Source of the DNA: Sorangium cellulosum So ce56
Lineage (GTDB): Bacteria; Myxococcota_A; Polyangia; Polyangiales; Polyangiaceae
Direction: 5' to 3'
Length of the DNA stretch: 64,000 nucleotides
Assembly (NCBI RefSeq): GCF_000067165.1
Contig: NC_010162.1
Location: 7,633,001 to 7,697,000 of the forward strand
The translations under genes were made by a program, and so were the position numbers. Positions 18,201 through 27,713 of this stretch are shown piece by piece (positions within the stretch are counted from its first letter, which is position 1; the number at the start of each line of letters is the position of its first letter). The notes under the pieces were generated by a model, which was given only the letters and a program-made list of their open reading frames with translations, had not been told where the DNA came from and searched no databases.

Positions 18201-21200
18201 AGCCCACCGTGTTCTTCCTGTTCGGGCAGCTGACCGTCTTCTGGACGCGCCATTACAGGGAGACCTACCCCTACAATCGCCTCGGCTTCGACGTCGCCGT
18301 GGAATGCGGCGATCTGAACAACGCATGTTACCATTGCGTCTGGGCGTCGGTGTTCCCCCTGCTCTGCGGGGAGCCGCTGGAGGACGTCCTCCACCTGACC
18401 GAGGAGCGCCTCGGCTTCGTGCGCAAGGCCGGCTACGCGTTCATCCATGGCATCCTCCTCAGCGTCCGGTACCTCATCCAGACGCTGCGCGGGCGGCCGG
18501 TCCATTATTCGATGCTCGATGGCTCCGAGCTGGATCAGGAGGCCTTCGAGGCGCGGCTTCCTCCGGGATCCTCGTACGGGGCTCACAGCTTGTACTACAG
18601 CCTGAAGGCGCAGGCGCTGTTCCTCCTCGGCTCTCCCAGGGAGGCGCTCGCGGCGTCGACCCGCGTCGTCGTCGATTACGACTGGAGGATGGACGCGGGC
18701 GCCGAGATCCCCGAGACCTTCTATGTTCACGCGCTCGCGCTCGCCGCGGCGCTCGACGACGCGCGCGAGGCGCGCGACGCGGCGACCTCGCCAGAGCGGG
18801 AGCTCCCCGAAGGGCTCCTCGCGTGCGAGCGGCAGCTCGGCGTGTGGGCCGCGAGCTGCCCCGACAACTACCTCCACAAACACACGCTGGTCCGCGCCGA
18901 GATCGCCCGGCTCCTCGGCCGCGAGCCCGAGGCCATCCGGCTCTACGAGCAAGCCATCTCGTCGGCGCAAGAGGGCGGCTTCGTCCAGCACGAGGCCATC
19001 GCCTGCGAGCTCGCCGCCCGCTTCTACCTCGATCGCGGCCTGTCCACGCCCGCCGTCGCCCACCTGCAGCGGGCGCGCGCCGCCTACTTCCGCTGGGGCG
19101 CGCACGCCAAGGTCGAGCAGCTCGACCAGCGGTATCCCTTCCTCGTCGAGCGAAAGCCGATCGCCCCCACCGTCACCTTCGCCGTACGCGCCGAGCAGTT
19201 CGACGTCCTCTCCGTCGTCAAGGCCTCTCAGAGCATCTCCGGTGAGCTCAAGCTCCCCCGCCTGCTCGAGACGCTGCTGCGCATCGTGGTCGAGCACGCG
19301 GGCGCCGGAGAGGGGGTTGCGCTCCTGGTCCGGGAAGATCGCGTGTCGACCGCGGCGGCGATCACCGGGTCGGGGAGCGCCGCGCGGCTGCTCGACGCGG
19401 GCGAGGCCCTGGCGGCGCTGCCGCAATCCATTCTCAACTATGTCCTCCGCAGCCACGAGCGCGTGCTGCTCGACGACGCGACGGCCAGGCACCCGTTCTC
19501 GGAGGACGCGTATTTCACGCGGAAGAAGCCGAGATCGGTGCTGTGCCTCCCGATCGTGCGGCAAACCCGGCTGCTCGGCCTGCTCTACCTGGAGAACAAC
19601 CTCGTCACCGGCGCGTTCACCCCGGGGCGGCTCACCGTGCTCGAGCTGCTCGCCTCGCAGTCGGCCATCTCGCTCGAGAACGCCATGCTCTACACCGACA
19701 TCGAGCAGGAGAACGCCGAGCGGCGCCGGGCGGAGCGCGAGCTCCGCGAGAGCCAGGCCACGCTGCAGGCCATCGTCGACAACTCCGCCGCGGCCATCTA
19801 CCTCAAGGATCGCGAGGGTCGGTATCTGCTCGTCAACCGTCAGGTGAGCCGCGGCCTCGGCATGCCGACAGAGCAGATCCTCGGAAAGACGAGCGCCGAG
19901 CTCTTGCCTGCGGCCGCCACCGCGACCATCGACGAGCACGACCGGCGGGTGCTCGACGCGGGCGAGCCGATGGAGTTCGAGGAGGAGGTGCCGATAGACG
20001 GCGAGCTGCGCACCTACCTGTCCCTCAAGTTCCCGCTCGGCGAGAGCGTCATGCCCGGCGTGCTCTGCGGCATCTCCACCGACATCACCGAGCGCAAGCG
20101 CGCCGAGCTGGCCGAGCGCTTCCTGGGCGACGCGAGCCGCAGGCTCATGGCCCTCGGTTACGGCGCCACCCTCGACAGCATCGCGCAGCTCGTCGTGCCC
20201 GAGCTCGCCGACCGGTGCGTCATCGACGTGGACCTCACCCAGGACGCCCCGGGGCGGACGGCCACCGCGGTCACCGCGGGCGTGCCGGCCGAGCTCGCAG
20301 GCGCGGTGACGGACGCCCTGCGGCCCCTTTCGGCGAGCTCTCTGGATCACGCCGAGGAGGGCGACATCCGCGCCGCGCCCCTCCTCGAGCCGCTCGGCGT
20401 TCACTCCTTCCTCCGCGTCCCGCTCCTCGCGCGCGACCGGCGCTTCGGCGTCATGACTTTGCTGGCGACCGCGCCACGGCGCCGCTACGGCCCAGCCGAC
20501 CTGTGGCTGGCCCAGGAGCTGGCGAGCCGCGCCGCGCTCGCCCTCGACAACAGCCGCCTGTTCGCCGAGGCCCAGGAGGCCATCGAGCGCCGCGACGAGT
20601 TCCTCCTCGTCGCATCGCACGAGCTCAAGACACCGCTCACCTCGCTCACGATGCAAGCCCACCTCCTCGCCCGGCTCCTGCCCCGCCTCCAGCGCGCCGA
20701 GGTCGCTCCGGAGCGCATCGACGCCGCGATCCAGCTCCTCAACCGCCAGATCGCGCGCCTCGCCCATCTGGTCAACGAGCTGCTCGACGTCACCCGCCTC
20801 AACGCCGGCCAGCTGACCCTCTCTCGCGCGCCCGTCGACCTGGCCGCCCTGACGCGCGATGTCGTCGAGCGGATGCACCAGCAGCTCGACAACGCCCGCT
20901 GCCGTACCCAGCTCGACCTGCAAGGGCCCGTGGTGGGCGACTGGGACGCTTTCCGCATGGAGCAGATCCTCATCAACCTCCTGTCCAACGCGCTCAAATA
21001 TGGCGCGGGAGGCCCTATTCACGTCGTCGTGCGCGGCGATGGCGCGCGCGCGCTGCTCGTCATCCGCGATCATGGCATGGGCATCGCGGAGGCCGATCAG
21101 GCCAGGATCTTCGAGCGCTTCGAGCGCGCCGTCTCCGTCCGCAACTTCGGCGGCCTCGGCCTCGGCCTCTACATCGTTCGATGGATCGTCACCTCCCACG

Positions 21201-21319
21201 GCGGCACCATCCGCGTCGAGAGCCAGCCGGGCGCAGGCGCCACGTTCATCGTCGAGCTGCCTTTGCACGCGGCGGAGACAGAGACGCACGGCCAGGATGC
21301 CCTGCTCCCGCAGGCGTAG
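15278..21319 (+). CDS. HstK-like Ser/Thr kinase-AAA-GAF-PAS-histidine kinase, array copy 2
   Basis: 2013 residues, same module order as copy 1. The Ser/Thr kinase keeps a full HRDIKPQN motif, as copy 1 does. Phospho-acceptor His1781. Kinase and AAA modules are almost identical in DNA to copy 1, and the segment 20489-20840 (end of second GAF-like plus HisKA) is again almost identical to 14326-14675. Between these, the TPR-like region (about residues 702-1180) and the PAS domain differ strongly. Part of the GAF/coiled-coil DNA (19505-19800) instead matches copy 3 (25762-26055), and a short GAF tract matches copy 4, so the gene is a mosaic. The 126-nt gap to copy 1 contains the shared upstream element, so it can be transcribed on its own. 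Confidence 0.9.
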   Translation: MPHSPRYRVLEVLHQGADTILYRARREEDGRPVVLKALRRDHTSPRALGRLQHELEIARTLASPVIARAYGIEPFRDQMTLVLEDFGGRSLDRLLDGDGPMRPMSLERFFPLALRLTAALAELHRHHVIHRDIKPQNLLYNPDTGEVKITDLGIASLSPRGAQELAHDALIEGTLAYMAPEQTGRINRRVDERTDLYSLGVTFYEMLTGTLPFHASDPVAWVYCHIAQAPRPPHALVPSIPPQLSAVVLKLLSKAAEERYQSALGLRHDLDTCFSQLRQRGAIAPFPLGLRDVSDRFQIPQRLYGRERELEALRAAFERVVANGRPELVLVSGYSGIGKSSLVAELHGPVVRERGSFLSGKFDQLKRDVPYRAFLHAFRGLVQEILGATEEQVERWRERLREALGQNGGLLTDMLPELALLLGPQPPVPELPPAEAQSRLLATLQRFVAACARKEHPVALFLDDLQWADAASLLLLEQLATYSGSEHLLLIGAYRDNEVGPAHPLRLTLAEVRKRGAAVGDIVLEPLSAAHVGALVAETVHAPEAEVEPLSRLVYEKTGGNPFFVLQFLIALRDEGLITFDADEGAWRWDIDAIRDKGFTDNVVELMVGKLNRLSVPTRDALKLAACLGGSVDLDTLAVVARRPADALREALEEAVREGLLLRRDSAYRFLHDRVQQAAYSLIPPGQLAEVHLGIGRLLLKGRRPDEREDALFEIVGHLNRGAALLCSRAERDELAALNLRAGRKAEAAAAYQSAAALFAAGLALLADEPQERWETQYALTHALSFERARCAYILGNFDEAERLLEELTDRSMTKIERAAVVELAVALHVTRGQSARAVELGLSFLRSYDIHLPTHLTDARIDEETESVWKALGDRAIEGLIHLPPMTHPEIKIAMSILKSVSVAAYFVDQNLHHMVLERMVTLSLLHGNAESSAHAYTAFARVLGPRFGRYKEAYLFGKLGYDLAERSEHLAAKPTVFFLFGQLTVFWTRHYRETYPYNRLGFDVAVECGDLNNACYHCVWASVFPLLCGEPLEDVLHLTEERLGFVRKAGYAFIHGILLSVRYLIQTLRGRPVHYSMLDGSELDQEAFEARLPPGSSYGAHSLYYSLKAQALFLLGSPREALAASTRVVVDYDWRMDAGAEIPETFYVHALALAAALDDAREARDAATSPERELPEGLLACERQLGVWAASCPDNYLHKHTLVRAEIARLLGREPEAIRLYEQAISSAQEGGFVQHEAIACELAARFYLDRGLSTPAVAHLQRARAAYFRWGAHAKVEQLDQRYPFLVERKPIAPTVTFAVRAEQFDVLSVVKASQSISGELKLPRLLETLLRIVVEHAGAGEGVALLVREDRVSTAAAITGSGSAARLLDAGEALAALPQSILNYVLRSHERVLLDDATARHPFSEDAYFTRKKPRSVLCLPIVRQTRLLGLLYLENNLVTGAFTPGRLTVLELLASQSAISLENAMLYTDIEQENAERRRAERELRESQATLQAIVDNSAAAIYLKDREGRYLLVNRQVSRGLGMPTEQILGKTSAELLPAAATATIDEHDRRVLDAGEPMEFEEEVPIDGELRTYLSLKFPLGESVMPGVLCGISTDITERKRAELAERFLGDASRRLMALGYGATLDSIAQLVVPELADRCVIDVDLTQDAPGRTATAVTAGVPAELAGAVTDALRPLSASSLDHAEEGDIRAAPLLEPLGVHSFLRVPLLARDRRFGVMTLLATAPRRRYGPADLWLAQELASRAALALDNSRLFAEAQEAIERRDEFLLVASHELKTPLTSLTMQAHLLARLLPRLQRAEVAPERIDAAIQLLNRQIARLAHLVNELLDVTRLNAGQLTLSRAPVDLAALTRDVVERMHQQLDNARCRTQLDLQGPVVGDWDAFRMEQILINLLSNALKYGAGGPIHVVVRGDGARALLVIRDHGMGIAEADQARIFERFERAVSVRNFGGLGLGLYIVRWIVTSHGGTIRVESQPGAGATFIVELPLHAAETETHGQDALLPQA
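15488..17381 (+). repeat. Near-identical paralogous segment (copy 2 partner)
   Basis: Partner of 9302-11195, offset by exactly 6186 bases, the same as the offset between the two start codons. There are no insertions or deletions between them in this stretch. Confidence 0.75.
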
Positions 21320-21440
21320 GCGCGCGCTCCGCGCTGCGTGCTCGCTACCCGACTGCGCCTCAGCAGCTCCCTTTCCGTCCCCGCTATCGCCGTGCATGGA
21401 CGACGGCGTCGCCGCAGGCGAGCCGGCGCGAGAGCGCGAC

Positions 21441-21476
21441 GCCGTTTGCTCGTGACGAGGCGCACCGCTTTTGGCA
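21441..21476 (+). promoter_or_regulatory. Conserved bipartite upstream element, array copy 3
   Basis: First box at 21441-21457 and CGCTTTTGGCA at 21466-21476, ending 57 nt before ATG 21534. It sits in a 214-nt gap after copy 2. Confidence 0.5.
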
Positions 21477-21533
21477 GTGTAGCGAGTTGAGCCGCAACGC
21501 GCCGCTGGCGCCTCGGCTTTCAAAGCTCTTCCT

Positions 21534-24500
21534 ATGCCCGATAGTCCACGCTACCGCGTGCTGGAGGTGCTGCACCAAGGGGCAGATACCGTCCTTTACC
21601 GCGCGCGGCGCGAGGAGGACGGCCGGCCGGTGGTGCTCAAGGCCCTGCGCCGCGACCACGCGAGCCCCCGCGCGCTCGGCAGGCTCCAGCACGAGCTCGA
21701 GGTCGCCAGAACGCTCGATTCACCCGTGGTCATCAAGGCCCACGGCATCGAGCCGTTCCGCGACCAGATGACCCTGGTCCTCGAGGACTTCGGCGGCCGC
21801 TCCCTCGACCGGCTGCTCGATGGCGACGGGCCCATGCGCCCGATGCGCCCGATGTCGCTCGAGCGCTTCTTCCCCCTCGCCCTCCGCCTCGCCGCCGCGC
21901 TCGCTGAGCTCCACCGACACCACGTCATCCACAAGGACATCAAGCCCCAGAACCTGCTCTACAACCCCGACACCGGCGAGGTGAAGATCACCGATCTCGG
22001 CATCGCCTCCCTCTCGCCGCGCGAGGCCCAGGAGCTCGCGCACGACGCGCTCATCGAGGGCACGCTCGCCTACATGGCGCCGGAGCAGACAGGCCGCATG
22101 AACCGTCGCGTCGACGAGCGGACCGACCTGTACTCCCTCGGCGTCACCTTCTACGAGATGCTGACTGGCACCCTGCCCTTCCACGCCAGCGACCCCGTCG
22201 CCTGGGTCTATTGCCACATCGCCCAGGCGCCGCAGCCGCCCCACGCGCTCGTCCCATCGATTCCACCCCAGCTCTCCGCCGTCGTCCTCAAGCTGCTCTC
22301 CAAGGCCGCCGAGGAGCGCTACCAGAGCGCCCTCGGCCTGTGCCACGACCTCGACACATGCTTCTCACGGTGGCAGGAGAGCGGCGCCATTCAGCACTTC
22401 CCGCTCGGGGAGCGCGATCTCTCCGACCGGTTCCAGGTCCCGCAGCGGCTCTATGGTCGCGAGCGCGAGGTGGAGGCGCTGCGCGCCGCGTTCGAGCGCG
22501 TTGTCGCGAACGGCCGGCCAGAGCTCGTGCTCGTCTCGGGCTATTCGGGCATCGGCAAGTCCTCGCTCGTCGCCGAGCTGCACGGGCCCGTCGTGCGCGA
22601 GCGCGGCTCCTTCCTCTCCGGCAAGTTCGAGCAACTCAAGCGCGACGTCCCTTACCACGCCTTCCTCCAGGCGTTCCGGGCGCTCTTGCGGGAGCCCCTG
22701 TGCGCGACCGAGGAGCAGCTCGAGCGCTGGAGAGAGCGCCTCCGTGAGGCCCTCGGCCAGGACGGCGGTCTGCTCGCCGACGTGCTCCCCGAGCTCGCCC
22801 TGCTCCTCGGCCCGCAGCCCCCCGTGCCCGAGCTCCCGCCCGCCGAGGCCCAGAGCCGGATGCTCGCCGCGCTCCAGCGCTTCGTCGCCGCCTGCGCCCG
22901 GAAGGAGCACCCCGTCGCCCTGTTTCTCGACGACCTGCAATGGGCCGACGCGGCCAGCCTCCTCTTGCTCGAGCAGCTCGCCACCTATTCCGGCTCCGAG
23001 CACCTCCTGTTGATTGGCGCCTACCGCGACAACGAGGTCGGCCCCGCGCACCCGCTCCGGCTCACCCTGGCCGAGGTGCAGCGGCGCGGCGCCGCCGTCT
23101 CCGAGCTCGTCCTCACGCCGCTCTCCGCTGCCCACGTCGGGGCGCTCGTCGCCGAGGCGGTCCACGCACCGGAAGCGCAGGTCGGGCCGCTCTCACGGCT
23201 CGTCCACGAGAAGACCGGCGGCAATCCCTTCTTCGTGCTCCAGTTCCTCATCGCCCTGCACGAAGAGAGGCTCATCACCTTCGACGCCGACGAGGGCGCA
23301 TGGCGGTGGGACATCGACGCCATCCACGACAAGGGCTTCACCGACAACGTCGTCGAGCTGATGGTGGGCAAGCTCAAGCGGCTCTCGGCCCCTGCGCACG
23401 ACGCGCTCAAGCTCGCCGCGTGCCTCGGCAGCAGCCTCGACCTCGACCCCCTCGCGGTGGTCGCGGGCCGTCCGGCGGAGGAGCTCCGCGAGGCGCTCGA
23501 GGAGGCCGTGCGGGAAGGGCTGCTGCTCCGCCGGGGCTCTGGTTATCGCTTCCTCCATGACCGGGTGCAGCAATCCGCTTACTCGCTCATCCCGGCCGAG
23601 CAGCTCGCCGAGGTGCACCTCCGGATCGGCCAGCTGCTCTTGAAGGAGCAGCGCGCCGAAGAGCGCGAGGACGCGCTCTTCGACATCGTGGGCCACCTCA
23701 ACCGCGGCGCCGCGCTCCTCCGTTCCCAGGCCGAGCGCGACGAGCTCGCCGCGCTGAACCTCCACGCCGGAAGGAAGGCCAAGGCCGCCGCGGCCTACGA
23801 GGCCGCCGCCGCCCTCTTCGCCGCGGGCCTCTCCCTGCTCGCGCCGGACCGCTGGGAGGCGCGGCACGAGCTGACCTACGAGCTGACCTTCGAGCGCGCG
23901 CACGCCGCGTACATCACCGGCGGCCTCGACGAGGCCGAGCGGCTCCTCGAAGAGCTCATGGAGCGCGCGAGGACCAGGGCCGAGACGGCCGCCGCCGTCG
24001 AGCTCATCGTCACGCTCCGTGTGACCCGCGGGCAATCTGCGCGCGCGGTGGAGATCGGCCTCTCGTGGCTGCGCGCCTGCGACGTCGATCTTCCGCGCCT
24101 CCCCACCGACGCACAGCTCGAAGAGGAGACGAAGAGCGTCTGGCAGGCCCTGGGCGACCGGGCGATCGAGGACCTGATCCATCTGCCCCCCATGACCGAC
24201 CGGGAGGTCAAGCTGACGATGGGTGTGCTGGAGGGCGCGGGCATCGCGGCGTCCTTCATGACCCCGAACCTGTACTTTCTCATCTTCCTGCGCATGGTCC
24301 AGCTCAGCCTGCGCCACGGCAACGCCGAGAGCTCCGCTGTCGCGTACACGTCGTTCGCGAGGATGTTCGGCCCGAGGTTCGGGCGATACCAGGAGGCCTA
24401 TCGGCTCGGCAAGCTCGGCCACGACCTCGCGCAGAGGAGCGGCCGCCTCACCACGCAATCGATGGTGTTCGCCACCTTCGGACACCACGTCGTCTTCTGG

Positions 24501-27500
24501 ACACGCCACTACCGAGAGACGACTCCGTACGGGCGCGCCGGCTTCAGCGCCGCGGTCGAGTCCGGCGCGATGAGCATGGCGTGCTTCAACTGCGTATGGA
24601 ACGCGCTGTTCCACCTGCTCTCCGGCGAGGCGCTCGAGGACGTGCTCCGCGAGGTCGACGAGCGCCTCGGCTTCGTGCGCGGCGCGGGCTTCGCGTTCGC
24701 GCACGGCGCCCTCCTCAGCGCCCGCGCCATGATCCAGGCGCTGCGAGGGCGGCCGGTCCGCTTCGCGATGCTCGACGGCTCCGAGCTGGCACCTCCGGCC
24801 TTCGAGGCGCGGCTGCAGGAGGGAGCGCTGGAGACCACGCGCGAATTCTATTACAGCTTGAAGGCGCAAGCGCTCTTCGTGCTCGGCGCGCCCAGCGAGG
24901 CGCTCGAGGCGGCGACCCGCGTCGTCACCGAGCAACCCTTCTGGAACCAGCCGCACGCGCTCATGGCCGAGAGCTTCTATGTCCTCGCGCTCTCGCTCGC
25001 GGCCCTCGCCGACGTACCGCACGCGCCGCGCGCGGAGCCGGGTTCCCCGGCGCGGGAGCTCCCCGAGCAGCTGCTCGAGTGCGAGCGGCAGCTCGGCGCG
25101 TGGGCCAGGAGCGGCCCCGACAACTTCCTCCACAAACACGCTCTGGTCCGCGCCGAGATCGCCCGGCTCCGCGGGCAGGACCTGGAGGCCATCGGGCTCT
25201 ACGAGCAGGCCATCTCGTCGGCGCACGAGGGCGGCTTCGTCCAGCACGAGGCCATCGCCTGCGAGCTCGCCGCCCGGCTCTACCGCGATCGCGGCCTGTC
25301 CACGCCCGCAGACGCTTACCTGCAGAAGGCCCGCGCCGCCTACTTCCGCTGGGGCGCACACGCCAAGGTCGAGCAGCTCGACCAGCGGTATCCCTTCCTC
25401 GTCGAGCGAAAGCCGATCGCCCCCACCGTCACCTTCGCCGTACGCGCCGAGCAGTTCGACGTCCTCTCCGTCGTCAAGGCCTCTCAGAGCATCTCCGGTG
25501 AGCTCAAGCTCCCCCGCCTGCTCGAGACGCTGCTGCGCACCATGGTCGAGCACGCGGGCGCCGAGCAGGGGTGTGTCCTCCTGGTCCGGGGTGAACGCCT
25601 CTCCAGCGCGGCGATCGCCGCGTCCGGGGGCGCCGCGCGGCTGCTCGACGCGGGCGAGGCGCCGCTGGCCGCCCTGCCGCAGTCCATTCTCAACTACGTT
25701 CGCCGCAGCCACGAGCGCGTGCTGCTCGACGACGCTTCCGGGCGGCACCCGTTCTCGGAGGACGCGTATTTCACGCGGAAGAAGCCGAGATCGGTGCTGT
25801 GCCTCCCGATCGTGCGGCAAACCCGGCTGCTCGGCCTGCTCTACCTGGAGAACAACCTCGTCACCGGCGCGTTCACCCCGGGGCGGCTCACCGTGCTCGA
25901 GCTGCTCGCCTCGCAGTCGGCCATCTCGCTCGAGAACGCCATGCTCTACACCGACATCGAGCAGGAGAACGCCGAGCGGCGCCGGGCGGAGCGCGAGCTC
26001 CGCGAGAGCCAGGCCACGCTGCAGGCCATCGTCGACAACTCCGCCGCGGCCATCTTCCTCAAGGATCGGGAGGGTCGGTATCTGCTCGTCAACCGCCAGG
26101 CGAGCAACATCGCCGGTCTGCCGAGCCATCGGCTCCTCGGAAAGACCGACGCCGAGCTCTTGCCTGCTGCGCTCGCCGAGATCATCGGCGATCACGATCG
26201 GAAGGTGCTCGCGACGGGCGAGCCGCTCGAGTTCGAGGAGGAGGTGATGATGGAGGACGGGCTGCACACCTTCCTCTCGCTCAAGTTCCTTCTCGGGGAT
26301 GAGGTCATGCCCGGCGTGCTCTGCGGCATCTCCACCGACATCACCGAGCGCAAGCGCGCCGAGCTGGCCGAGCGCTTCCTGGCCGACGCGAGCCGCAAGC
26401 TCATGGCCCTCGGCTACGGCGCCACCCTCGAGAACGTCGCGCGGCTCGCCGTGCCCGATCTCGCCGACCGGTGCATCATCGACGTGGGCGTCGCTGACGG
26501 CGACCCGGGACACGCGGTCACCGCGGGCATGCCGGCCGAGCTCGCGGGCGCCGTGGTGGACGCGCTGCGGGCCCTGACAGCGACCTCGCCGGACCGCGCC
26601 GAGGTGGGCGACGTCCGCGCCGCGCCCCTCCTCGAGCAGCTCGGCGTTCACTCCTTCCTCCGCGTCCCGCTCCTCGCGCGCGACCGGCGCTTCGGGGTCA
26701 TGACCCTGCTGGCGGCCGCGCCCCGGCGCCGGTTCGGCCCCGCCGATCTGTGGGTCGCCGAGGAGCTCGGGCTCCGTGCGGCGCTCGCCCTCGACAACAG
26801 CCGCCTGTTCACCGACGCCCAGGAGGCGATCGAGCGGCGCAACGAGTTCCTCCTCGTCGCCTCGCACGAGCTCAAGACACCGCTCACCTCGCTCACGATG
26901 CAGGCCCACCTGCTCGCCCGGCTCCTGCCCCGCCTCCAGCGCGCCGAGGTCGCTCCGGAGCGCATCGACGCCGCGATCCAGCTCCTCAACCGCCAGATCG
27001 CGCGCCTCGCCCACCTGGTCAACGAGCTGCTCGACGTCACCCGCCTCAACGCCGGCCGGCTCACCCTCTCTCGCGCGCCCGTCGATCTGGCCGCCCTGAC
27101 GCGTGAGGCTGTCGAGCGGATGAGGCAGCAGTTCGCGGACGCCCGCTGCCGCATCCAGCTCGATCTGGAAGAGCCCGTGGTCGGGGACTGGGATGCTTCT
27201 CGCGTGGAGCAAGTCGTCATCAACCTCCTGTCCAACGCGATGAAGTACGGCGCAGGCGCCCCCATTCACGTCGTCGTGCGCGGCGACGGCGATCGGGCGC
27301 TGCTCGTCGTCCGCGATCACGGCATCGGCATCGCGGAGAACGACCAGGCCAGGATCTTCGAGCGCTTCGAGCGCGCCGTCTCCGTCCGCAACTTCGGCGG
27401 CCTCGGCCTCGGCCTCTACATCGTCCGGTGGATCGTCACCTCCCACGGCGGCACCATCCGCGTCGAGAGCGCGCCAGGCGCGGGCGCTGCCTTCATCGTC

Positions 27501-27566
27501 GAGCTGCCATTGCATGCGGCGGAGGCAGAGGCGGACAGCCAGGGCGCCCTGCTCCCGGAAGCGTAG
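21534..27566 (+). CDS. HstK-like Ser/Thr kinase-AAA-GAF-PAS-histidine kinase, array copy 3
   Basis: 2010 residues. Compared with copies 1 and 2, the kinase has a three-residue duplication (MRPMRPMS, near residue 103) shared only with copy 5, and the catalytic HRD has become HKD (HKDIKPQN, 133-140); the catalytic Asp and the VLK Lys remain. The AAA segment around 22370-22760 differs from copies 1 and 2 and matches copy 5 better. The TPR-like region is its own version, although 23848-23940 (start of the TPR-like region) again matches copy 5. GAF DNA matches copy 2; the block at 25133-25510 matches copy 4. Phospho-acceptor His1778 (RRNEFLLVASHELK). The HATPase has DHGIGIAE in place of DHGMGIAE. 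Confidence 0.9.
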   Translation: MPDSPRYRVLEVLHQGADTVLYRARREEDGRPVVLKALRRDHASPRALGRLQHELEVARTLDSPVVIKAHGIEPFRDQMTLVLEDFGGRSLDRLLDGDGPMRPMRPMSLERFFPLALRLAAALAELHRHHVIHKDIKPQNLLYNPDTGEVKITDLGIASLSPREAQELAHDALIEGTLAYMAPEQTGRMNRRVDERTDLYSLGVTFYEMLTGTLPFHASDPVAWVYCHIAQAPQPPHALVPSIPPQLSAVVLKLLSKAAEERYQSALGLCHDLDTCFSRWQESGAIQHFPLGERDLSDRFQVPQRLYGREREVEALRAAFERVVANGRPELVLVSGYSGIGKSSLVAELHGPVVRERGSFLSGKFEQLKRDVPYHAFLQAFRALLREPLCATEEQLERWRERLREALGQDGGLLADVLPELALLLGPQPPVPELPPAEAQSRMLAALQRFVAACARKEHPVALFLDDLQWADAASLLLLEQLATYSGSEHLLLIGAYRDNEVGPAHPLRLTLAEVQRRGAAVSELVLTPLSAAHVGALVAEAVHAPEAQVGPLSRLVHEKTGGNPFFVLQFLIALHEERLITFDADEGAWRWDIDAIHDKGFTDNVVELMVGKLKRLSAPAHDALKLAACLGSSLDLDPLAVVAGRPAEELREALEEAVREGLLLRRGSGYRFLHDRVQQSAYSLIPAEQLAEVHLRIGQLLLKEQRAEEREDALFDIVGHLNRGAALLRSQAERDELAALNLHAGRKAKAAAAYEAAAALFAAGLSLLAPDRWEARHELTYELTFERAHAAYITGGLDEAERLLEELMERARTRAETAAAVELIVTLRVTRGQSARAVEIGLSWLRACDVDLPRLPTDAQLEEETKSVWQALGDRAIEDLIHLPPMTDREVKLTMGVLEGAGIAASFMTPNLYFLIFLRMVQLSLRHGNAESSAVAYTSFARMFGPRFGRYQEAYRLGKLGHDLAQRSGRLTTQSMVFATFGHHVVFWTRHYRETTPYGRAGFSAAVESGAMSMACFNCVWNALFHLLSGEALEDVLREVDERLGFVRGAGFAFAHGALLSARAMIQALRGRPVRFAMLDGSELAPPAFEARLQEGALETTREFYYSLKAQALFVLGAPSEALEAATRVVTEQPFWNQPHALMAESFYVLALSLAALADVPHAPRAEPGSPARELPEQLLECERQLGAWARSGPDNFLHKHALVRAEIARLRGQDLEAIGLYEQAISSAHEGGFVQHEAIACELAARLYRDRGLSTPADAYLQKARAAYFRWGAHAKVEQLDQRYPFLVERKPIAPTVTFAVRAEQFDVLSVVKASQSISGELKLPRLLETLLRTMVEHAGAEQGCVLLVRGERLSSAAIAASGGAARLLDAGEAPLAALPQSILNYVRRSHERVLLDDASGRHPFSEDAYFTRKKPRSVLCLPIVRQTRLLGLLYLENNLVTGAFTPGRLTVLELLASQSAISLENAMLYTDIEQENAERRRAERELRESQATLQAIVDNSAAAIFLKDREGRYLLVNRQASNIAGLPSHRLLGKTDAELLPAALAEIIGDHDRKVLATGEPLEFEEEVMMEDGLHTFLSLKFLLGDEVMPGVLCGISTDITERKRAELAERFLADASRKLMALGYGATLENVARLAVPDLADRCIIDVGVADGDPGHAVTAGMPAELAGAVVDALRALTATSPDRAEVGDVRAAPLLEQLGVHSFLRVPLLARDRRFGVMTLLAAAPRRRFGPADLWVAEELGLRAALALDNSRLFTDAQEAIERRNEFLLVASHELKTPLTSLTMQAHLLARLLPRLQRAEVAPERIDAAIQLLNRQIARLAHLVNELLDVTRLNAGRLTLSRAPVDLAALTREAVERMRQQFADARCRIQLDLEEPVVGDWDASRVEQVVINLLSNAMKYGAGAPIHVVVRGDGDRALLVVRDHGIGIAENDQARIFERFERAVSVRNFGGLGLGLYIVRWIVTSHGGTIRVESAPGAGAAFIVELPLHAAEAEADSQGALLPEA

Positions 27567-27620
27567 GAGCGCGCTGTGTGCTCACTACCCGACTGCCGCC
27601 TCAGCCGGCGGTGACGCGCC

Positions 27621-27656
27621 GCCGTTTGCTCGTGACGAGGCGCACCGCTTTTGGCA
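27621..27656 (+). promoter_or_regulatory. Conserved bipartite upstream element, array copy 4
   Basis: First box at 27621-27637 and CGCTTTTGGCA at 27646-27656, ending 57 nt before ATG 27714. An in-frame ATG at 27651 lies inside this element, which argues that it is not the true start. Confidence 0.5.
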
Positions 27657-27713
27657 GTGTACCGGGTTGAATGGCAACACGCCGCCGGGGCCCCGGTTTT
27701 CAAAGATCCTCCT

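Noticed and set aside
27651..27713. Upstream start of kinase copy 4 (ATG 27651) and likewise of copy 5 (44906)
   Set aside because: Both would begin inside the conserved upstream element and add 21 residues unlike each other and absent from copies 1-3.
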